Shown here piece after piece: positions 42,758 to 48,567 of a DNA stretch of 48,567 nt. The stretch spans positions 1 to 48,567 of the forward strand of contig JALORC010000056.1 of NCBI GenBank assembly GCA_025459175.1, written 5' to 3'. Source of the stretch: Planctomycetota bacterium (GTDB taxonomy: Bacteria > Planctomycetota > UBA1135 > UBA2386). A program made the position numbers and the translations under genes. Within the stretch, counting starts at the first letter, position 1; every line of letters starts with the position of its first letter. The notes beneath the pieces are model-generated. The model saw nothing but the letters and a program-made list of their open reading frames with translations. It did not search any database and was not told where the DNA came from.

Positions 42758-44503
42758 TCAGGTCTTGAACTGGCCGACCACGGCCATCAGCTCGTGCGCG
42801 AGATCCGCCATCGCCTTGCCGGCGACCGACGTCTCCTCGGCCCCCGCGGCGGTCGAACGCGCCTGGTTGTCGACCTCGGCGATCGAGCGGCTGATCTCCT
42901 TGCTGGCCTGCACGCTCTCGGTCACGTTCTTGCCGACGGTGTCGATGGTGCGCGTGCTCTGCGCGAGGTTCTGCGAGATCTCCTGCGTCGCCGAGCGCTG
43001 CTCCGACACCGAGGTCGCGATCGACTGCGAGCTCTGGTTGACCTGGGCGATGATGATGCGGGCGCGGATGTCCTGGGTCGCCTCGGCGGTCTGCCGGGCC
43101 AGGTCCTTGACCTCGTTGGCGACCACCGAGAAGCCCTTGCCGGCCTCGCCGGCGCGCGCCGCCTCGATCGTCGCGTTCAGCGCCAGCAGATTGGTCTGCT
43201 CGGCGATGTCCTGGATCGTCTCGACGACCCGGCCGATCTCCTTCGCCGCGGCCCCGAGCGCCGAGACCTTCTCGTTGCTCGAACGGGTCAGCTGCGCCGC
43301 GGTGCCGGCGACCTGCGCCGCACCCTGCGCGGACTTGGCGACCTCGCCGATGCTCGCGGTCATCTCCTCGACCGCGGCAGCGACGGTGCGCACGGTGTCG
43401 GTCATCGTGTCGCTGGCGCTGCTGACCGACCCCATGTTCGTCGACATCTGCTCGGCGGCGGCCGCGACCTGCGCCGACTGGGCCTTCGCGCGTTCGGCGC
43501 TCTGCGCCAGCGAGTGGGCGGTCGACGTCATCTCGCTGGACGCCGAAGCGAGTTCGCCGGCCTTGGTCGCGACCATGCGCACCATGTCCTGCAACCGACC
43601 GACGAAGCGGTTGAACCACTGCCCCATCTGCCCGAACTCGTCGGTACGGGACTCGTCCAACCGCGACCGCAGATCGCCTTCGCCCGTCGCCATGTCCTTC
43701 AGTGCGGCGACGGTCGACAGCAACGGCTGGATGATGCGGCGCTTCAGGACCATGGTCATGCCGAGCAAGCCGCCGACGCACAACACGACGCTCCAGAGGC
43801 CGAGCGACACCGCCTCGGCCCGCGCCAGGCTGCGCACCGGCCCCATCGGCACCCGCACTTCGAACGCGCCGTGCACGTCGCCCGGCTTCCAGCCCTCCAT
43901 CGTGAACCCGAACGGGTCCTTGCCGTCGCCGGTCAGCGACTGCGACGGCTGGCCGTGGCAGGCCATGCAGTCCTCGCCGAGGCGGATCACCTGCTGGAAC
44001 ACCAGCACGTCGTGCTCGGTGTCGAGACGGGAGCCGCGGCCCTCGCCACCGCGTTGCGCCTGGGCACTCAGCTCGTCGAACAAGGCACCGCGCGTCGCCC
44101 CCAGCCTGGGATCACCGGCCGGGTCGTACTTGTCGTTGCGCGCATGCCGCGCCGTGATGCCGAGATCGAGGCCGGCGGCCTTCGCCGCACCCTTCGCCGA
44201 CTCGATCGCGACGATGACCGGGATCGCGCCGAACGCGGTGGTCGCCGTGTAGTCGCCGTTGGCCCGCGCCATCTCCGCCTCGGCCTTGACCAGCAGACCC
44301 TTCATGTCGACGGCGCCGGACTCGTGCAGACGCGTCACGTGCGCCCCCGCGGCCTCCGCCGCGCCGACCACACCGACCGCCTGATCGACGGCCCGCGCCA
44401 CCGCCATCGACTGGAATCTGCCGGCGGTCAGTACGAACGAGGTGACGAGTACCGTGCCCATGACGGCACCGGTGGCCAACAGGACCTGCTTCTGGATGTT
44501 CAT
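42758..44503 (-). CDS. Methyl-accepting chemoreceptor with DUF3365-like single-haem sensor domain
   Basis: 581 aa. TM1 is at about 8-27. The periplasmic domain (about 30-230) contains [12 protein letters not shown] and EDCMACHGQ (CMACH at 179-183), the haem-binding pattern of DUF3365/Tll0287-like sensors. TM2 is at about 233-253, followed by a HAMP region ([18 protein letters not shown]). The signalling hairpin tip reads [20 protein letters not shown]. Relative to the 44677-47016 receptor, about 19 residues are missing just after the tip-proximal descending helix (between IRARI and [10 protein letters not shown]). Likely a redox or small-molecule sensor. Divergent from the other receptor, with a shared promoter region. 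Confidence 0.85.
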   Translation of the reverse strand: MNIQKQVLLATGAVMGTVLVTSFVLTAGRFQSMAVARAVDQAVGVVGAAEAAGAHVTRLHESGAVDMKGLLVKAEAEMARANGDYTATTAFGAIPVIVAIESAKGAAKAAGLDLGITARHARNDKYDPAGDPRLGATRGALFDELSAQAQRGGEGRGSRLDTEHDVLVFQQVIRLGEDCMACHGQPSQSLTGDGKDPFGFTMEGWKPGDVHGAFEVRVPMGPVRSLARAEAVSLGLWSVVLCVGGLLGMTMVLKRRIIQPLLSTVAALKDMATGEGDLRSRLDESRTDEFGQMGQWFNRFVGRLQDMVRMVATKAGELASASSEMTSTAHSLAQSAERAKAQSAQVAAAAEQMSTNMGSVSSASDTMTDTVRTVAAAVEEMTASIGEVAKSAQGAAQVAGTAAQLTRSSNEKVSALGAAAKEIGRVVETIQDIAEQTNLLALNATIEAARAGEAGKGFSVVANEVKDLARQTAEATQDIRARIIIAQVNQSSQSIATSVSEQRSATQEISQNLAQSTRTIDTVGKNVTESVQASKEISRSIAEVDNQARSTAAGAEETSVAGKAMADLAHELMAVVGQFKT

Positions 44504-44676
44504 GCTCTTCGGCGCCGATCGACACCGCGCCGCTCGCCGGACGATGGGAGTTTCCCTCGCCCCGGAGCGGACCAGGGCGGTGCCATCGAAAGCTCTGGTT
44601 TCCCCTTCGGCTGCGATTGTCGCGCGGTCGATGACCGCCGCGTCAGGATTCGCGACCTACCCAGGAAGAGCCTGCG

Positions 44677-47016
44677 ATGACGATTCGGACCCGATTGATG
44701 GCCACGCTGTTGGCGTGCGGCCTCGTACCGACGCTGGGCGTCGGATTCCTCTCCTACCGGTTGAGCCAGACCAGTTCGAGCGAACTGCTCGAGCACTCGG
44801 CCGCGGCCCTCGAGAAGCGTGCCGGCGAGCAGATGCAGGCGGTCAGCGCCGCCCGCCGCAACGACATCCTGCACTACTTCGCCGCCATCGAGGCCCAGGT
44901 GATCAGCATGGCGAAGCAACCGCACGTGATCGATGCGGTCGCCCAGCTGGCGGTCACGATCCAGGAGCTCGGCCGCGACCTGCCGGCCGCCGAGGTCGAG
45001 GACGCCCGCCGCGAACTGTCCCGCTACTACCAGACCGACTTCGAGGGCGAGTACGCCAAGCAGGCCGGTGGCAGTCGCAGCGGCATCGAGAGCGCGCTGC
45101 AGCAGCTCGATCCGATCGCGGTGATGGCACAACTGCAATACGTGCAGCGCAACCCGAACCCGCTCGGTCGCAAGCACCTGCTGGCCGATGCGAAGGACGG
45201 GTCCGAGTACACGCGCCACCACGCGCTGTTGCACGACGGCCTGCTGAGCGTGCAGCAGGCGTTCGGCTACTACGACCTGTTCCTGATCGACACCGAGGGC
45301 CGCGTGGTCTACTCGGTGTTCAAGGAACTCGACTTCGCGACGTCGCTGAACAACGGCCCGTGGGCGCGCAGCAACCTCGGCGAACTGGCGCGCAACCTGC
45401 AGAATGCACCGGACGGCAAGCTGCTGTTCGCGGACTTCGCCGCCTACAAGCCGAGCTACGACGGGCCCGCCGCGTTCGCCGGCACCCCGCTGCTGCAGAA
45501 CGGCAAGCGTGTGGGCAGCCTGGTCGTGCAGATGCCGATCGATCGCATCAACGCGGTCGTCACGTCGACCGAGGGCATGGGCGAGACCGGCGAAGTGACC
45601 CTGATCGGTCCCGACCTGCTGATGCGCTCGGACTCCCGCCACAACCCGGTCACGCACTCGGTGGCGGCGTCGTTCCGCAACCCGCAGAAGGGCAGCGTCG
45701 ACCTGCCCGCGGTCAAGGAAGCGCTGGCCGGCAAGAGCGCCAGCGGGGAACTGGTCGACGTCGACGGCGCGACCGAGATCGCATACTGGCTGCCGATCGA
45801 CGTGTTCGGCGTGCGCTGGGCGATGCTGGCCAAGGCCGAGGAACAGGAGATCCTGGCCAGCCTGATCGAGATGCGCGAACTGGCCGCGACCTCGGGCGCG
45901 AAGATGGTGTGGTGGTCGCTCGGCCTGTGCCTGTGCGTCGCCGCCGCGATGGCCGCGTTCAGCTGGTTCTTCGCCCGCCAGCTCGTCACGCCGATCCAGC
46001 GCACGGTGACGGCGCTGAAGGACATCGCCGACGGCGAGGGCGACCTGCGCGCCCGCCTCGACGAGGCGCGCGGCGACGAACTCGGCGAGATGGGCAAGTG
46101 GTTCAACAAGTTCCTCGGCAAGCTGCAGGTCTCGGTGCGGTCGATCGCCGAGAAGGCAAACGGCGTCAGCACCGCGTCGTCGCAGCTGACCTCGACCGCG
46201 CAATCGCTGTCGGAGAGCGCCGAACGCACCAAGGCGCAGACCTCGCAGGTCGCCGCCGCCGCCGAGGAGATGTCGTCGAACATGAGTTCGGTCAGCGGCT
46301 CGAGCGAGGCGATGACGGGCACGTTCCGCACCGTCGCCGCCGCGGTCGAGGAGATGACCGCGAGCATCGCCGAGGTCGCCAAGTCGGCCGAGAACGCGGC
46401 CCGGGTCGCCGGCACCGCGGCGCAGCTGACGCGCTCGAGCAACGAGAAGGTCTCCGCGCTGGGCTCGGCGGCCAACGAGATCGGCCGCGTCATCGAGACG
46501 ATCCAGGACATCGCCGAGCAGACCAACCTGCTGGCGTTGAACGCCACCATCGAAGCGGCGCGCGCCGGCGAAGCCGGCAAGGGCTTCTCGGTGGTCGCCA
46601 ACGAGGTCAAGGACCTCGCGCGCCAGACCGCCGAAGCGACGCAGGACATCCGCCAGCGCATCGAACGCATCCAGGCCAGCACCACCGAATCGGTCAAGGC
46701 GATCGCCGAAATCGACCAGGTGATCGCCAAGGTCAGCCAGGCCTCGCAGACGATCGCCACCTCGGTGGCCGAGCAGCGTTCGGCGACGCAGGAGATCGCC
46801 AGCAACCTCGCGCAGAGCACCCGTTCGATCGAGACGGTGGCCAACAACGTGCGCGAAGGCGTGGCCGCCAGCCAGGACATCAGCAAGTCGATCGCCGAGG
46901 TCGACCAGCACGCCCAGGCCACTGCGGCCGGCGCCGAGCAGACGTCGATGGCCGGCAGGTCGATGGCCAGCCTCGCCCAGGACTTGATGCAGGTGGTTGG
47001 CAGCTTCCGCACCTGA
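44677..47016 (+). CDS. Methyl-accepting chemoreceptor with Cache-like sensor domain
   Basis: 779 aa. TM1 at about 8-28, a large periplasmic region (about 30-405) containing a double-Cache-like fold ([38 protein letters not shown]), TM2 at about 410-432, HAMP, then the conserved signalling hairpin ([20 protein letters not shown]). The ATG at 44677 has AGGAAGAG six bases upstream. Its signalling domain is nearly identical to the haem receptor's except for an intact 19-residue stretch. Ligand unknown. No che genes lie in the window, so it would work with a core elsewhere. Confidence 0.9.
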   Translation: MTIRTRLMATLLACGLVPTLGVGFLSYRLSQTSSSELLEHSAAALEKRAGEQMQAVSAARRNDILHYFAAIEAQVISMAKQPHVIDAVAQLAVTIQELGRDLPAAEVEDARRELSRYYQTDFEGEYAKQAGGSRSGIESALQQLDPIAVMAQLQYVQRNPNPLGRKHLLADAKDGSEYTRHHALLHDGLLSVQQAFGYYDLFLIDTEGRVVYSVFKELDFATSLNNGPWARSNLGELARNLQNAPDGKLLFADFAAYKPSYDGPAAFAGTPLLQNGKRVGSLVVQMPIDRINAVVTSTEGMGETGEVTLIGPDLLMRSDSRHNPVTHSVAASFRNPQKGSVDLPAVKEALAGKSASGELVDVDGATEIAYWLPIDVFGVRWAMLAKAEEQEILASLIEMRELAATSGAKMVWWSLGLCLCVAAAMAAFSWFFARQLVTPIQRTVTALKDIADGEGDLRARLDEARGDELGEMGKWFNKFLGKLQVSVRSIAEKANGVSTASSQLTSTAQSLSESAERTKAQTSQVAAAAEEMSSNMSSVSGSSEAMTGTFRTVAAAVEEMTASIAEVAKSAENAARVAGTAAQLTRSSNEKVSALGSAANEIGRVIETIQDIAEQTNLLALNATIEAARAGEAGKGFSVVANEVKDLARQTAEATQDIRQRIERIQASTTESVKAIAEIDQVIAKVSQASQTIATSVAEQRSATQEIASNLAQSTRSIETVANNVREGVAASQDISKSIAEVDQHAQATAAGAEQTSMAGRSMASLAQDLMQVVGSFRT

Positions 47017-47085
47017 GCAGCAGCACCCCGGGCCTTGTGCTGTTCTGCCATGCCGTGGCAGCCGCCGCGGGCTACCATGCCGCCG

Positions 47086-48531
47086 ATGTCCGCCGTGCCC
47101 GATCGTCCGCCACCGCGCCAATTGCTGGCTTCGCTGGCCGTCGCCGCCGGCGGCCTGCTGCTGTTGCTGCTGCTGCCGCAACGCATCCTGAACGGCGTCG
47201 ACAGCAACCAGTTTGCCGTCTGGATCGAAGAGGGCGCGCTCGATCGTTATCCGCGCCACCTCGCCTACCTGCACTTCTGCGGCGCGGTGCATTGGCTGTT
47301 GGGGCCATGGCAAGTCGCCGGCCTCGTCGCCCTGCGGATCGCCGCGGCGATCGGCACCGCCATCGGCCTGTTTGCCAGCCACCGGGCGCTGTTGCTGCTG
47401 CCGCGGGGCAACCTGCCGCACGCCACCGCCGGGGCGGCGGCCATCCTGCTGCTGCCGGCGTGGTTCTTCTATGGCAGTTGCGCCGAGACTTCGGGCGTGT
47501 TTGCCGCCGGCGTTGGCCTCTGCTGGTGGTCCTATGCGCGCTGGCAGGCGCGCAGCACACTGGCGCGCGCCGCGGTGCTGGGCCTGGCTGGTGCCGCGGC
47601 CGGGGCCTTGCATGCGTTCGGCCACCTGCTGACCCCGGGGCTGCTGCTGATCGGCTGGCTGCATGGTGCAAGATCCCACTGGCGCGCGCTGCTGCCAGCA
47701 GCGGCCACGGCTGTGCTGGCGCACGGTGGGCTTGCGGTATTGCTGCCGCTGCTGCTGGCCGGGTCCAGCAGTGGCCAGGCCAGCGACGCCGTTGGCCACT
47801 TGCAGGAACGCTGGACCACGCTGGAACTGGCGACCGCGCCGGCGGTGTTGTGGCGCGAGTGGATCCTGCCCTATGGACCGTGGTCGTTGCTGGCCGTGGC
47901 AGCGCTGCTGCGGCCGCAAAGCCGGCGCTGGGCGCTGGCGACCTTGTTGTTGCTGGCGCTGCACCTGCCGTTGGCGGTGCTGTTGCTGGGCCACCACCAG
48001 ATCGAAGAGCAAGGCGCCTACCTGATGGCGCTGGGCCTGCCGGCACTGCTGGCCAGCATGCACCTGCTGCCGCGCACCGCGTTCTGGCCGGCGCTGGCCG
48101 TCAGCATGGCGCTGACGGTGCGGCTTGCCGCGCCGGGCTGGCAGGACCCGGTGCCGCCCGGTTTTGCCGCCGGCATCGCTGCCCTGCAGCGCCAGCAACC
48201 GGTGGCCTTTGTGTTGGCCGGGCCCGATGAGCTCGATGCCGCGCGCTCGGCCACTGCCGGTCTGATGGCGCTGAACCTGGTCGAAGTGATGGATGCGCAC
48301 CGCAAGACGGTGGCCGCCGGGCAGGACTTCGGTAGCTGGTTTGACCGGCATGCGGAGCCCTTCCTGCAAATGGGCCTGCCGATTGTCTTCAGCGAACGCA
48401 GCCGGCGGTTCTTTGCCGACAGCGAATTCGCCGAGCTGCGGCGGTTCTGGCAGGAACATCTGCCGGCGCAGTACGAAGTGACCGCGGTGCAGCAGCAGGG
48501 TTTCCGCGGCACGCGGCTGCGGCGCCGCTGA
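47086..48531 (+). CDS. Polytopic membrane protein of uncertain family
   Basis: 481 aa from the ATG at 47086, chosen because a TACCAT box lies seven bases upstream; an ATG at 47077 overlaps that box. About nine hydrophobic segments span the first 350 residues (SLAVAAGGLLLLLLLP, ALLAVAALL and others), then a soluble C-terminal region (about 360-481) with GPDELDAARSATAGLMAL and SERSRRFFADSEFAELRRF. The architecture recalls PMT/Wzy-type membrane glycosyltransferases, but I see no catalytic DE motif. Codon use includes more TTT and TTG than its neighbours. The final 36 bases of the window contain CTGCGA...TCGCAG, a weak inverted repeat. Confidence 0.55.
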   Translation: MSAVPDRPPPRQLLASLAVAAGGLLLLLLLPQRILNGVDSNQFAVWIEEGALDRYPRHLAYLHFCGAVHWLLGPWQVAGLVALRIAAAIGTAIGLFASHRALLLLPRGNLPHATAGAAAILLLPAWFFYGSCAETSGVFAAGVGLCWWSYARWQARSTLARAAVLGLAGAAAGALHAFGHLLTPGLLLIGWLHGARSHWRALLPAAATAVLAHGGLAVLLPLLLAGSSSGQASDAVGHLQERWTTLELATAPAVLWREWILPYGPWSLLAVAALLRPQSRRWALATLLLLALHLPLAVLLLGHHQIEEQGAYLMALGLPALLASMHLLPRTAFWPALAVSMALTVRLAAPGWQDPVPPGFAAGIAALQRQQPVAFVLAGPDELDAARSATAGLMALNLVEVMDAHRKTVAAGQDFGSWFDRHAEPFLQMGLPIVFSERSRRFFADSEFAELRRFWQEHLPAQYEVTAVQQQGFRGTRLRRR

Positions 48532-48567
48532 GAGGCTGCGAAGGAATCAGCATACGGCCTCGCAGAT

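Noticed and set aside
44500..48459. Long minus-strand open frame opposite the chemoreceptor and membrane protein.
   Set aside because: Arginine- and histidine-rich shadow translation without any domain, opposite genes with clear domains.
1..48567. TGA read as tryptophan throughout, as an alternative to selenocysteine.
   Set aside because: Most genes here end at TGA in the expected place, often with ATGA or GTGA overlaps, so TGA is a normal stop.

Overview
The window is about 48.6 kb of very GC-rich bacterial DNA, fully packed with protein genes on both strands. I see no rRNA, tRNA, CRISPR array or insertion sequence. The gene content suggests a planctomycete-type bacterium: many multihaem c-type cytochromes, FHA domains fused to unrelated enzymes, secreted proteins built from carboxypeptidase-regulatory-like or PPC beta-sandwich modules, and an ECF42-type sigma factor with its DGPF partner. 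There is no phylogenetic marker gene, so this is an inference; Myxococcota or Acidobacteriota remain possible.

Layout. Positions 1-5.8 kb hold two secreted beta-sandwich proteins and a secreted HExxH protein. At 5.86-7.10 kb is a thioredoxin-fold protein interrupted by one in-frame TGA. The TGA lies two codons after a cysteine and is followed by a hairpin with a GGUC loop, so it is best read as a selenoprotein. A nucleotidyltransferase-fold protein follows, then a leftward DGPF / ECF42 sigma / membrane-protein cluster (7.8-10.2 kb). A rightward redox operon runs from 10.4 to 19.1 kb: a 10-haem cytochrome with a C-terminal LVIVD propeller, an FAD oxidoreductase fused to two FHA domains and a 2Fe-2S ferredoxin, and a 17-haem cytochrome. 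Positions 19.4-25.3 kb hold a small secreted protein behind a (CT)10 tract, another modular secreted protein, and two tandem PPC proteins. Positions 25.5-27.4 kb hold an OLD-like AAA ATPase/TOPRIM gene with a small coupled upstream ORF; its composition differs from the surroundings.

A second redox operon runs leftward from 33.8 to 27.6 kb: a twin-FHA protein, a histidine-bearing membrane protein, a protein with two cyclic-nucleotide-binding-like domains and four 4Fe-4S motifs, and an FHA-TM-15-haem cytochrome. Divergent from it are an outer-membrane beta-barrel and a lipoprotein with two HbpS/GlcG-like domains. After these come a methyltransferase, two FHA-TM proteins (one ending in a CAP/SCP domain), two chemoreceptors (one with a haem-binding sensor domain) and a polytopic membrane protein.

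How it may work together (inference): the two redox operons and the beta-barrel carry the parts for moving electrons between cytosolic NAD(P)H or ferredoxin, the quinone pool, periplasmic haem wires and possibly the cell exterior. FHA domains recur on the cytosolic side, so phosphothreonine signalling may control or assemble the system. This FHA-linked redox set and the probable selenoprotein are the most interesting parts of the window.
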